Source: Acheta domesticus | Taxonomy: Eukaryota; Arthropoda; Insecta; Orthoptera; Gryllidae | Reading direction: 5' to 3' | Length of the DNA: 64,000 bases | Assembly (NCBI GenBank): GCA_031308135.1 | Contig: JAHLJT010000631.1 | Location: 2,085,371 to 2,149,370, forward strand | Shown: piece after piece, positions 11,120-23,219 of the stretch | Layout: each line of letters begins with the position of its first letter | How positions within the stretch are numbered: the stretch's first letter is position 1 | Notes under the pieces: model-generated | Database searches by the model: none | Seen by the model: only the letters and a program-made list of their open reading frames with translations | What the model was told of the DNA's origin: nothing | Position numbers and translations under genes: made by a program

Positions 11120-13010
11120 ACAGAAAGAGAGCTGTTGAAGGTGCTGAAAACAGATTAGGCTAATTTTTAATTAAAAGTCAAATACCCATGCGAAGCAAAT
11201 TCTGATCATTGCAAAGCTGCTTCGTTGCAAGTTTCTAGCTTTCATTGTTGGAAGATATTAATATCCGTAACCTCACTTTTCGAAACCATTGGTTTTTGAC
11301 AAGGTTTTCAAATCTTTTATCAGAGAAATATCAATGTTGTAAGTTGGAAACAATGTAGTACTTATATCTTGCTCATATAATATTCTTCTAATTCAATTGT
11401 AAACTAGTTTGAAGAAATTTTTTACATTCAGAAAATTCATATTTATTGAGATAATTCAATCTATAAGATAATTTCCTGCTTCACCTAGATTGCATAGTAA
11501 TTTGAGCTTTTGGAACTAGATAGAATGTTTTTTAAAACATTATTCCTTATGGTTTAAGAATAGGCTTTCGAAACAGGTTTATGAATAGGATATATGTAAA
11601 GAAAAAAAGAAAAGAACTGTAAAGAAAAAAATTAAAACCGACCGGATCGCTATAAAATCACGTTATTAACATGACATCCGGCGGAACAATTTAATAGATT
11701 TTGCAGAGTTCAGTTCGTTGGAATGAGTTTGAGGTTATGAGACACATTGTTGGAGTGAATTTGCAGTTTTGAGCAGCAACTTTAGGTAAGCTTCCGAAAA
11801 CTGATTTTGATTGGCAGCTGGGTACAAAAAAATATAGTTATAAGTGTTCCGTTTTATGTTCATTTATGAGTCATATTGTCAGTGCAGGCTCTGCAGAATC
11901 GGGTCATAATTTATTTTATTGTTTTAATATTTTCTTTCTTCTTTAACTCTAGAACAGTTTCAGCAAAATCAGTTTTTCGATATCTTAAAAAAATATGGAA
12001 GTTGTGTTTTTTCAGTATTACTGTTCTTCATTCAGTATTACTGTGAGCAAAATTTTGTTCCCGTCATATTTGACGAGTTGCCCAATAAAATAATTGAAAC
12101 ATTCCGCCCGTTAAATGTAAACCAATTGAATGAATTATTAACTTGTGGGATAGTAACACAACACAATGAATACCATTTATGTTTTGAAACTTCTCATTCG
12201 GTTGAATCTGTGGATATTTTTTTTAAATAACATTTATTAAGGTGTTGTTCAAAAATGTATTACATCATCACTTATACAAAAATCAGTGAGTCTCTCATAC
12301 CTTGGCTATGATATGACGAATCAGTAAGAATCTGAGAAATATGCATTCACAGACGTTATAAATTTGTATGCATTTGTTCGTCTGCACTGCAATTCACACA
12401 TTTTTTAGTTTTGTTGATGTTTGATCAAAAGAAATATGAAAACTTGAGAACCTACCTTATTTTGTTTCTTATGTAGTTTAATTATAGCATAATTCTACAT
12501 TAATATTTTTATTAACGCTGGTGGTTATATTCAGATTTGCTTAAAATAGTATTAATTATATTTTACCTTGTCACCTGAAAATTAGCTTTTTGCTCTTGGT
12601 TACTTTTTAGAGAAGGGCGAAAACATGTAAATTACTAAGGCATTAATGATACCGTCACATTTGAGGTGCATTTGCTGATGTAAATAATGGTACCTACCTA
12701 ACATCTTAAGAAATACATTTCAGTTCCAATTCACACTAAACGAGAATCTCATGCCACAACGTACGAAGCCGTTTTCATTGCCATTTGTTGAAACTACTCG
12801 GAACACAGCGCTACTTCCTTCCATTTCAATAATCTCGATTTCACTGGAATGTCAGATAACATTTACGATCGCCAGATTAGATTTTAGAGTTTTTTAATTT
12901 CATTTTTTCGCGTTCAATTTTCATCTTTTCGGGATTTTCACGGGTACACACAATGGATTTCTCTGGGCCATCCTCAGGCAAATGCGGATCTCGGTATAAC
13001 CCTTCACTAT
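11120..13010. other. Intron sequence of the glycine-rich gene, nothing recognised
   Basis: AT-rich, with no long frames and no clear repeats. It should be intron of the - strand gene between 13634 and 11114. Confidence 0.4.
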
Positions 13011-13013
13011 TTT

Positions 13014-13548
13014 AAGGCCGATATACACGGTACAGTTTTTCTGCAGATTCTCATACAGCTTCTGTATAGAATCGTCAAGATCTCGAACGGAACGTATAAA
13101 AGCCAAAAAGTAGCGCATACACTGTCTATACCAGACTTTACGCTTTCTGCATGAATCGCCACAAGCCGCCGCCAGGGGGGCTACCAGGAAACAACTGAAT
13201 TGCGCCGTCCGAGTACTTTCAGTGGTGGTATTTCTGTGCGTGCGTTCTGGCTGTGATCTTGATTTAGTATTAATTAATCATGAGAAGCATAGAGAATAAA
13301 AATTGGAAGGCAGTGATAAGGAAAGAGGTACTTTATCGCATACAATCGCACCTTGACACACCTAACCACAAAATCGACTTGGCCGATTACCGTAAGTGAA
13401 CGATTCTGCCGCTAGAGGCGCTGCAGTCAAACTGTATGCTTTCTACACGAAAAATTACGAACATGTTAATAATTTTTCCATGTAGAAAGCGTAAAGTCTG
13501 GACTACATGAAGAATCTACACGAAAACTCTACCGTGTATATCGGCCTT
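13014..13548. mobile_element. Non-autonomous DNA element, ends AAGGCCGATATACACGGTA
   Basis: The left end AAGGCCGATATACACGGTA and the exact inverse of that motif at the right end bound the element. Longer imperfect inverted matches follow (a GACTTTACGCTTTCT motif at about 13134 and its mirror at about 13487). There is no transposase. It lies in the last intron of the glycine-rich gene. Confidence 0.65.
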
Positions 13549-13633
13549 GAGAAATTTCATATTTACATGATTTGACAATGGGAGGTTTGCATTTATTGTA
13601 CTGAAGTAGGGGAGGGTGTTTGTGTATACTCAC

Positions 13634-13911
13634 GTTGAAAACATTGTCGTAATTCTTGTTGCCTCCTCCCGCTGAGGCGGACGCTCCGGCCCCCGCTCCG
13701 GCCCCCGCCCCCGCCCCCGCCGACGCCCCGGCGTCGTGGGCGCCGCCCGCGCCGGCCCCCGCCCGGGCGTTGAGCCCCGCCCCGGCGCTGAAGCCCCCGA
13801 AGCTCGCTCCCGCCCCCAGCGCGCCCACGCTCGCCCCGGCCCCCGCGCCGCCGCCGCCCACTCCAGCCCCGGCGCCGGCTCCGGCTCCGGCTCCGGCTCC
13901 CACGCCTGCAC
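13634..13911 (-). CDS. Gly/Ala-rich exon ending DNVFN (second copy of module)
   Basis: On the - strand the acceptor ctgcccgcag opens in phase 1, matching the donor at 16319. The exon codes about 92 residues, mostly Gly-Ala with scattered Ser, Val and one FGGF segment, and ends GGGNKNYDNVFN at a GTGAGT donor in phase 0. The next exon (11114) begins IPIS in phase 0. The extended, low-complexity composition suggests a secreted structural protein (cuticle-, silk- or egg-coat-like), but no named family is recognised. GC content is far above the flanks, which creates long shadow frames in every register. A MITE lies about 25 bases upstream of the acceptor. A second AG six bases downstream could shorten the exon by two codons. 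Confidence 0.75.
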
Positions 13912-13937
13912 CTGCGGGCAGAAACCACATCCATGTC

Positions 13938-14435
13938 ACAGTGCGATTTTTCTAACTCTGCCCCTCAAGCCCCTACGGCCACGATGGAATATCACACGGC
14001 ATTTCGCCTTTTTCTCGCGCGGGCCGGTAGACGTCGCATGATCGCAAGCACTAGATCCCTAGATACAGAGAACGAATTTCATTGTTTCACCGATTCCGCC
14101 ATTTTGTGTCCAGTTGTAAGAAAAATGGAAACTGTATCGCATTCTGTATGCTGAGAACCATGAATCTACCCCAAACCAATATTAATATTCTTGAAAATCA
14201 TAATGTCACCAATTATTTTAATTTCCCTTCAGTTACTGTTTGGTGCCTGACGGAGTTGTCGGGTGAGTGGATATTAAATGGCGGCGGTTGCGCTACTCTC
14301 TGTATCTAGGGAGTCTAGATATAGTAGCGATCGTGCGATATCTACTGGCACGACTGAGGACGTCCCGAAATACATGTGACATATTCCATCGTGAAGACGG
14401 CCCTTGAGGAGCAAAATTATAAAAATCGCAGTATA
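13938..14435. mobile_element. MITE abutting the splice acceptor of exon 13911
   Basis: The left end cagtgcgatttttctaactc and the right end, inversely TATACTGCGATTTTTATAAT, are the same termini as in the 26428 and 28170 copies. Inverted core motifs GATGGAATATCACACGG and GACATATTCCATCGTGAAG are shared too. The middle (about 14060-14280) is unrelated filler, so this is an expanded or invaded copy. Confidence 0.7.
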
Positions 14436-14589
14436 GTACACGACACAAGGAGAAGGGCTGAGCATTGCACTTTTCCAGCACGATAGCAGAAAATACTGGG
14501 GAGTGTGTTGATAGGTCACAATGAAGACACGAATGTTTAATATTTTTAAGCCTTCCTCAGGACAATTGAAATTGGTCATTTAACTAAAC

Positions 14590-16312
14590 TTGTTACAAAA
14601 ATCAAACAACCCCACGTATGCCATGCGTCCATATGCTTTAAGGATTTGTCAAAAAGAGTCACAAAAATCGGCTATCCTCACGTATTTTATTTGTCCATTG
14701 GTTTTATTTGTTTGTCAAAATAATTGTCATAATGATCCGGTTTCCATACGTATTCCACTTGTCCATATGTCTTAGGTGTTTTCAAAAAATACAAAGACTA
14801 GTATTCCCACTTTTTCCAATTGTCCATGTGCTTCAAGTGCTTGTCAATAATGGCACAGAAAAGGCCATCCCTATGTATTCCAATTGTTCATATTCTTTAG
14901 ACATTTGCAAAAAGAGTTGTCACAAAATCGGGCATCCCCACTTATTCCATCTGTCTTAGACATGCTTAGGTGTTTGCCAAAATAATTGTCGTAAGTATCT
15001 AGTATCGTCACATATTCTTTCGGTCCATGTCTTTAAGCATTTGTCAAAACACTTGTCACAAAAATGAGTCATCATCACTTATTCCATTTATTCCTTCATT
15101 TATTCAACATGCTTTAGGTGTTTGTCAAAACAATTGGCACAAACATCTGACACCCTCACATGTTCCATTTGTTCACATGCTTTAGGTGTTTGTTAAAACA
15201 ATTTTCCATCTGTCCACATGCTTAGGTGTTTGCCAAAATAATTGTCGTAAGTATCTAGTATCGTCACATATTCTTTCGGTCCATGTCTTTAAGCGTTTGT
15301 CAAAACACTTGTCACAAAAATGAGTCATCTTCACTTATTGCATTTATTCCTTCATTTATTCAACATGATTTAGGTGTTTGTCAAATCAATTGTCACAAAC
15401 ATCCGACACCCTCACATATTCCATTTGTTCACATGCTTTAGATGTTTGTCAAAACAAATGTAACAAACGTACGACATCCTCATAGATTCCATTTGCCGGA
15501 TCTTTAGGTGCTTGTCAAAACAACTGACACAAAAAGCTGGCATCCTCACTTTTTCCATGTCAACCTGCTACAGGTATTTGCCAAATAAAATGTCACACTC
15601 ATTCGGCAAATTCACATATTCTATTTGCCCACATGCTTTAGGCGGTTGTCCAAACAATTTTCCAAAATACAGGCCATCGTCACCTATTCCATTTGTTCGC
15701 AGGCCTTAGGTGTTTCTCAAAACATTTGTCAGAAAATCTGCCACCCTCCACTAATTCCGTTGGTCCACATGCTTTAGGTATTTGTCAAATTAATTGTCAC
15801 ACTCATTCGGCATCCTCGCGTATTCCATTTGCCCAAATACTTTTCGTGTTTGTCCCAACAATGGTCAGAAATATAGGCCATCGTCACCTATTCTATTTGT
15901 CCGCATACCTTTGGTGTTTGTCAAAATAATTGAAAGAAAAATCTGGGTTTCCCACGTATTCCATTGGTCCATATCTGTAGGTGTTTGTGAAACTGTCTGT
16001 GCCATCCCCACGTATTCCGTTGGTCCACATGCTTTAGGCATTTGCCAGATTGTCAGAAACATACGGCATCCTCACATATTCCATTTGCCCACATGCTTTG
16101 GGCGTTTGTCAAAACAATTGTCACAAATGTAGGCCATTGTCACCTATTCCATTTGTCCACAGGCCTTAGGTGTTTCTCAAATCTATTGTCAAAAAAAATC
16201 TGGTATCCCTACGTATTTCATTGGTCCATATCTTTAGGTGCTTGTGAAACTGTCACAAAAAACTGTCGTCCTCTGCACGTATTCCGTAGGTCCACATGCT
16301 TGAGGCGTTTGT
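14590..16312. repeat. 68-bp minisatellite, about 25 copies, in an intron of the glycine-rich gene
   Basis: The unit is recognisable by CATGCTTTAGGTGTTTGTCA, followed by AAACAATTGTCACAAA and a CATCCTCACATATTCCATT segment. Adjacent starts are 68 bases apart, with 10-25% divergence. A higher-order duplication links about 14961-15150 with about 15217-15400 (offset 256). The last unit runs to within about 7 bases of the exon end at 16319. Confidence 0.85.
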
Positions 16313-16318
16313 CCCCAC

Positions 16319-16522
16319 CTGCGCTGGCCAGGGCGTCCGCTGGCGGCGGGGGCGGGGGCGGGGCGGCGGGCACGCTGACGGTCTTGTAGACGTATCCGCC
16401 GCCGCGGCGCCTCGGCCCCTTCACTTTGGTGTAGACGACGGTTTCTCCCTCGGCGCCGGCGCCCGCGTCCACGCCCGCCGCCGCGCCCGCGCGCACGCGC
16501 GTCCTTCGCACGGTCGGCGCGC
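16319..16522 (-). CDS. Internal exon of glycine-rich protein: KVKGPRRRGGGYVYKTV segment
   Basis: On the - strand the acceptor gtgctgcgcag opens in phase 1 and the donor CAG|GTGGGG closes in phase 1, giving 204 bases and about 68 codons. It codes a basic start (PTVRRTRVRAG), an Ala/Gly linker, ETVVYTKVKGPRRRGGGYVY, a proline run and ADALASA. Phases match both the possible donor at 25544 (upstream) and the acceptor at 13911 (downstream). GC content is very high. The exon is boxed between the 68-bp array on one side and the pogo-like element's end on the other, each within about 10 bases of a splice site. The donor is not the best consensus. The Tyr/Lys/Gly composition suggests an extracellular structural protein; no family is recognised. 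Confidence 0.65.
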
Positions 16523-16532
16523 CTGCGCAGCA

Positions 16533-19500
16533 CAGAGCACTCCGGTTATAGCGAACTCTCGGTTATAGTGAACTTAAGTCACTAGTCCCTTTTCTCTTAC
16601 ATTACAAGTAAACATAAGAAGATTTGACTATAGTGAACCTGAACCTCGGTTGTAGTGAACTTAGGTCACTAGTCCCTTTTCTCTTACATTACAAATAAAC
16701 AAAAGGAGATACGACTATAGTGAACCTGAACCCCGGTTATAGTGAACATAAGTCACTAGTCCCTTTTCTCTTACATTACAAGTAAACATAAGAAGATTCG
16801 ACTATAGTGAACCTGAACCTCGGTTGTAGTGAACTTAGGTCACTAGTCCCTTTTCTCTTACATTACAAATAAACAAAAGGAGATACGACTATAGTGAACC
16901 TGAACCCCGGTTATAGTGAACATAAGTCACTAGTCCCTTTTCTCTTACATTACAAATAAACAAAAGGAGATACGACTATAGTGAACCTGAACCCCGGTTA
17001 TAGTGAACATAAGTCACTAGTCCCTTTTCTCTTACATTACAAGTAAACATAAGAAGATTCGACTATAGTGAACCTGAACCCCGGTTATAGTGAACTTAAG
17101 TCACTAGTCCCTTTTCTCTTACATTACAAATAAACAAAAGGAGATACGACTATAGTGAACCTGAACCCCGGTTATAGTGAACATAAGTCACTAGTCCCTT
17201 TTCTCTTACATTACAAGTAAACATAAGAAGATTCGACTATAGTGAACCTGAACCTCGGTTATAGTGAACTTAAGTCACTAGTCCCTTTTCTCTTACATTA
17301 CAAGTAAACATAAGAAGATTCGACTATAGTGAACCTGAACCTCGGTTGTAGTGAACTTAGGTCACTAGTCCCTTTTCTCTTACATTACAAATAAACAAAA
17401 GGAGATATGACTATAGTGAACCTGAACCCCGGTTATAGTGAACATAAGTCACTAGTCCCTTTTCTCTTACATTACAAGTAAACATAAGAAGATTCGACTA
17501 TAGTGAACCTGAACCTCGGTTATAGTGAACTTAGGTCACTAGTCCCTTTTCTCTTACATTACAAGTAAACATAAGAAGATTCGACTATAGTGAACCTGAA
17601 CCTCGGTTGTAGTGAACTTAGGTCACTAGTCCCTTTTCTCTTACATTACAAATAAACAAAAGGAGATACGACTATAGTGAACCTGAACCCCGGTTATAGT
17701 GAACATAAGTCACTAGTCCCTTTTCTCTTACATTACAAATAAACAAAAGGAGATACGACTATAGTGAACCTGAACCTCGGTTGTAGTGAACTTAAGTCAC
17801 TAGTCCCTTTTCTCTTACATTACAAGTAAACATAAGAAGATTCGACTATAGTGAACCTGAACCTCGGTTGTAGTGAACTTAGGTCACTAGTCCCTTTTCT
17901 CTTACATTACAAGTAAACATAAGAAGATTCGACTATAGTGAACCTGAACCTCGGTTATAGTGAACTTAAGTCACTAGTCCCTTTTCTCTTACATTACAAG
18001 TAAACATAAGAAGATTCGACTATAGTGAACCTGAACCTCGGTTGTAGTGAACTTAGGTCACTAGTCCCTTTTCTCTTACATTACAAGTAAACATAAGAAG
18101 ATTCGACTATAGTGAACCTGAACCTCGGTTGTAGTGAACTTAGGTCACTAGTCCCTTTTCTCTTACATTACAAGTAAACATAAGAAGATTCGACTATAGT
18201 GAACCTGAACCTCGGTTATAGTGAACTTAGGTCACTAGTCCCTTTTCTCTTACATTACAAATAAACATAAGAAGATTCGACTATAGTGAACCTGAACCTC
18301 GGTTGTAGTGAACTTAAGTCACTAGTCCCTTTTCTCTTACATTACAAGTAAACATAAGAAGATTCGACTATAGTGAACCTGAACCTCGGTTGTAGTGAAC
18401 TTAAGTCACTAGTCCCTTTTCTCTTACATTACAAGTAAACATAAGAAGATTCGACTATAGTGAACCTGAACCTCGGTTGTAGTGAACTTAAGTCACTAGT
18501 CCCTTTTCTCTTACATTACAAGTAAACATAAGAAGATTCGACTATAGTGAACCTGAACCTCGGTTGTAGTGAACTTAGGTCACTAGTCCCTTTTCTCTTA
18601 CATTACAAGTAAACATAAGAAGATTCGACTATAGTGAACCTGAACCTCGGTTATAGTGAACATAAGTCACTAGTCCCTTTTCTCTTACATTACAAGTAAA
18701 CATAAGAAGATTCGACTATAGTGAACCTGAACCTCGGTTGTAGTGAACTTAGGTCACTAGTCCCTTTTCTCTTACATTACAAGTAAACATAAGAAGATTC
18801 GACTATAGTGAACCTGAACCTCGGTTATAGTGAACATAAGTCACTAGTCCCTTTTCTCTTACATTACAAGTAAACATAAGAAGATTCGACTATAGTGAAC
18901 CTGAACCTCGGTTGTAGTGAACTTAGGTCACTAGTCCCTTTTCTCTTACATTACAAGTAAACATAAGAAGATTCGACTATAGTGAACCTGAACCTCGGTT
19001 ATAGTGAACATAAGTCACTAGTCCCTTTTCTCTTACATTACAAGTAAACATAAGAAGATTCGACTATAGTGAACCTGAACCTCGGTTGTAGTGAACTTAG
19101 GTCACTAGTCCCTTTTCTCTTACATTACAAGTAAACATAAGAAGATTCGACTATAGTGAACCTGAACCTCGGTTATAGTGAACATAAGTCACTAGTCCCT
19201 TTTCTCTTACATTACAAGTAAACATAAGAAGATTCGACTATAGTGAACCTGAACCTCGGTTATAGTGAACATAAGTCACTAGTCCCTTTTCTCTTACATT
19301 ACAAGTAAACATAAGAAGATTCGACTATAGTGAACCTGAACCTCGGTTGTAGTGAACTTAGGTCACTAGTCCCTTTTCTCTTACATTACAAGTAAACATA
19401 AGAAGATTCGACTATAGTGAACCTGAACCTCGGTTGTAGTGAACTTAGGTCACTAGTCCCTTTTCTCTTACATTACAAGTAAACATAAGAAGATTCGACT

Positions 19501-21255
19501 ATAGTGAACCTGAACCTCGGTTATAGTGAACTTAAGTCACTAGTCCCTTTTCTCTTACATTACAAGTAAACATAAGAAGATTCGACTATAGTGAACCTGA
19601 ACCTCGGTTGTAGTGAACTTAGGTCACTAGTCCCTTTTCTCTTACATTACAAGTAAACATAAGAAGATTCGACTATAGTGAACCTGAACCTCGGTTATAG
19701 TGAACTTAAGTCACTAGTCCCTTTTCTCTTACATTACAAGTAAACATAAGAAGATTCGACTATAGTGAACCTGAACCTCGGTTATAGTGAACTTAAGTCA
19801 CTAGTCCCTTTTCTCTTACATTACAAGTAAACATAAGAAGATTCGACTATAGTGAACCTGAACCTCGGTTATAGTGAACTTAAGTCACTAGTCCCTTTTC
19901 TCTTACATTACAAGTAAACATAAGAAGATTCGACTATAGTGAACCTGAACCTCGGTTGTAGTGAACTTAGGTCACTAGTCCCTTTTCTCTTACATTACAA
20001 GTAAACATAAGAAGATTCGACTATAGTGAACCTGAACCTCGGTTATAGTGAACTTAGGTCACTAGTCCCTTTTCTCTTACATTACAAGTAAACATAAGAA
20101 GATTCGACTATAGTGAACCTGAACCTCGGTTGTAGTGAACTTAAGTCACTAGTCCCTTTTCTCTTACATTACAAGTAAACATAAGAAGATTCGACTATAG
20201 TGAACCTGAACCTCGGTTGTAGTGAACTTAGGTCACTAGTCCCTTTTCTCTTACATTACAAGTAAACATAAGAAGATTCGACTATAGTGAACCTGAACCT
20301 CGGTTATAGTGAACTTAAGTCACTAGTCCCTTTTCTCTTACATTACAAGTAAACATAAGAAGATTCGACTATAGTGAACCTGAACCTCGGTTGTAGTGAA
20401 CTTAGGTCACTAGTCCCTTTTCTCTTACATTACAAGTAAACATAAGAAGATTCGACTATAGAGAACCTGAACCTCGGTTGTAGTGAACTTAGGTCACTAG
20501 TCCCTTTTCTCTTACATTACAAGTAAACATAAGAAGATTCGACTATAGTGAACCTGAACCTCGGTTGTAGTGATCTTAAGTCACTAATCCTTTTTCTCTT
20601 ATATTACAAATAATCATAAGACGATACGACTATAGTGAACCTGAACCTCGGTGATAGTAAACTTAAGTCACTAGTCCCTTTTCTCTTACATTACAAGTAA
20701 ACATAAGAAGATACGACTATAGTGAACCTGAACCTTGGTTATAGTGAACGAACGAACCTCGGTCATAGGAATTACAACGACCTGGAAATTAATTCCCTCC
20801 TGGAGAATCATAATAATAAGTGCCTCAAATTCCTACACTAGGCAACTTGAAAGAAACTTCATCGTCGGCCATTTTGTATGTTATTGGACGAGTAAAAGTG
20901 TCTTCAAAAGTGGGAATTCCAACAGGGCAAGAGCCATTGAAGGATGAGAAGACTGCATTACGAAACTTAAGAGACGGTGAACAAAGAAGACTCAAGAATG
21001 GAGAGAGCACGAACTCTGGAAAAGGATCTAGAAAAATTACTAATCAAAAATGTACAAAGCAATTGAAAATAATTAATATTTTAAGGACAAATAAAGATAT
21101 TGAAATTTTCAATTCGTGCTGATAATGTATTTTGATAAATCTTTATATTAATAAAAGCAATCATTGGGAAGAAATTCTATTTAATTTTGACATCAATGGA
21201 AACAGTGAACCAAAAATGTTCGTCCTCAGAAGTTCATTATAACCGGAGTCGACTG
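16533..21255. mobile_element. pogo/Tigger-like non-autonomous element expanded by an internal satellite
   Basis: The left end CAGAGCACTCCGGTTATAGCG and the inverse of the right end, CAGTCGACTCCGGTTATAATG, form terminal inverted repeats typical in style of pogo/Tigger elements (a CAG start, then repeated 'gttatagtgaac' words). A TA lies at the right boundary and a CA at the left. The non-repeat right part (about 20750-21250) has a short frame (about 100 codons at 20820-21122) with no recognised transposase motif. Most of the element is the 87-bp array listed separately. Confidence 0.6.
16546..20750. repeat. 87-bp tandem array, about 48 copies
   Basis: The unit starts CGGTTATAGTGAAC, continues TTAAGTCACTAGTCCC, TTTTCTCTTACATTACAAGT and AAACATAAGAAGATTCGAC, and ends TATAGTGAACCTGAACCT. 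Starts at 16561 and 16648 show the 87-base period. Copies are nearly identical, differing at a few diagnostic sites (cataagaagattcg versus caaaaggagatacg; ttatag versus ttgtag; cataag versus cttagg). The last three units are more diverged. The CGGTTATAGTGAAC start copies the element's terminal repeat. Confidence 0.95.
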
Positions 21256-21296
21256 TACATTCAAATTAGGACCACAGAAGAGGGGGAAATGAGGTT

Positions 21297-21790
21297 AGCA
21301 CTCGCAGAGAAGTTCACAGGCTCGTCCCGGCTTAGGTGGCTCTGGGCATCAATTGATGTCCTCTGACCGGGAGACAGTTCCTGTTCTGACGGTGGCGGGA
21401 TTTTCGACACTAGCTAGATAGCTTGGTCGAATTCAGTAGCTGTCTGGAGGAGTATTGTAGCTGCGGACTGCTCTGATCGGTAGTTTTCCGTGATTTCTCC
21501 GATCAACACCAGGCGAATACCGGAGCAGTACCTAACAAACAGTGCACAGACCGCGCGCCATCTTTCCTTCCTCTTGCTTGTCGTATCCTCACCCCTTATA
21601 TCAGTATACGCACATTTACATGCATTACACTGCCACACATGTCTGGCGACCAGTGGGGGGCTTAGAGCTTGTCCCGGCTTAGGCTGTGTCCCGCTAGAGG
21701 GAGATACCTGGTTAAGGAAAACAGCAAGCCGCCGGTTAGGTCAGCACCGGTTCTTTCCATCCAGTGACGGAAGATGCACTTCAAATACGT
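21297..21790 (+). mobile_element. SINE fragment (same family as 22680-23060)
   Basis: It shares GGTGGCTCTGGGCATCAATT, ACGGTGGCGGGATTTTC, a CACATTTACATGCATTACAC block and the GGGAGATACCTGGTTAAGGAAA block with the better copy downstream. The B-box region is damaged. Confidence 0.6.
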
Positions 21791-22679
21791 AAATGGCAAT
21801 TGGTCGATTGAGATTAACATTATTTTTATAACTAACAGTCAGTTACTTGTAGGAGGATGGTTTCGTTAGTTTAAAAAAAGTTGCCAAAGATTATCTCTGT
21901 GTGATTGTAAACATGATGAACGTCAAATGTGATTCGTTACGAAGCAATTAATCTCGAACGACTTCGATGTGTCAGCCTTTTATTCATATTTTCAGAAAAA
22001 AAGAAAAAGAACATTCGAGAAGGTTGGCTGACCCAGGTGAATGATAGGCGGCCTGGATTTCCCTTTTTTGATATCGAAAGAGAAGCCTAGAAATTACACT
22101 ATAGTGAATAAAAAGTAATAGTATTTCTTAGTGAGATTGGGAGGATAATGCAGATGGATTGCGTGCATGTGTGAATATGAACACACAGCACCAAACAGTG
22201 ACTGTAGTTGTTACACCAAATGAGTAAAGAATGGGGACCAGAAAGGAGAGAGCGACATTTTTTTCTTCTTCTTCTGTCGGTTTACGGTGGACTTAAAATG
22301 CAATTTCCTCCGCAAAAAAGAAAGCGAAGAGAGAACAAGAAAGTGCGTTGACATGGCGGTTTTCTTTTCTGCGACCACTAATTAAAGTCGGTTGGTTCAG
22401 AAGGTATTTTTGGAAGGAGAAAAACGGTAAATATTTTTATTTCTGTTTCGGATGTTCCTCTCTTTTGTTCTTTCTTTTGAGAAGTATTTCGTTCGTGCTG
22501 TCGGCTTTCGTTCTCAGGCGCCAATGTCTCCAGAATGCTGCCTGGGTGGTCCCCGCGTTCCATTGCCCACTCGGAAAATAATAGCGATCAGCCCTTCCAT
22601 ATTTGACGTGTTGATAATTCTATAAGCAGAATCTGTATGGAGCTAGCTGCCCTGGGGAGCACGAACCAGGCCTATCCAA

Positions 22680-23060
22680 TGACTTGATACCGGCAAAGGT
22701 GGCTCAGGGCATCAATTGATGTCACTGTAGTGCATCTTACCGGAAGGTCCTAGGGTTCGAGTCCCGACGGTGGCAGGATTGTCTTCATTAGCTAGATAGT
22801 TATATCGATTTCTGCCATTCCTTGTCCTGTCCTACCACTTACGTGCATACACACTTACATGAACTTCACTACTACACACGGCGGGAGACCGGTCAGGAGC
22901 TTAAAGTTTGTCCCGGCTGGTGGGAGATACCTGATTGGGGAAAACCCCGCTAGTTCGATAGGTCAGAGTCGGATCTCACTATTCAGCGGCGAAAGATTAC
23001 GACACCTCCCGAACAAAAACATGCACTACTATTACGGGACTAATGATCTTAGCCTTTGAC
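22680..23060 (+). mobile_element. tRNA-derived SINE, about 380 bases
   Basis: An A-box-like GTGGCTCAGGGCATC and a B-box GGTTCGAGTCC about 55 bases later form a Pol III promoter head. A body with GGGAGATACCTGATTGGGGA follows, ending in an AATCATCAATCAATCAAA tail. A second copy lies at 21297-21790. Confidence 0.7.
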
Positions 23061-23219
23061 GAGCCCGGAATCATCAATCAATCAAATCCAATGGCCTGAC
23101 ATCGTGGCCCAGAAAATGCCCCGTCCATCACCAGGGCTACATCCTCCCCTTATCTTTGCCGCCCCTGGAGAGCGTGGAGCAGGTGTGCCCAACGACATGG
23201 CGTCGTGGATCGGAAAATA

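Noticed and set aside
13593..14041. Other frames over exon 13634-13911, including + strand Ala/Pro frames
   Set aside because: GC-rich shadows without splice consistency.
14590..16312. CRISPR-like array of regularly spaced repeats
   Set aside because: The whole 68-base unit diverges evenly, with no constant repeat and unique spacers, in an insect intron.
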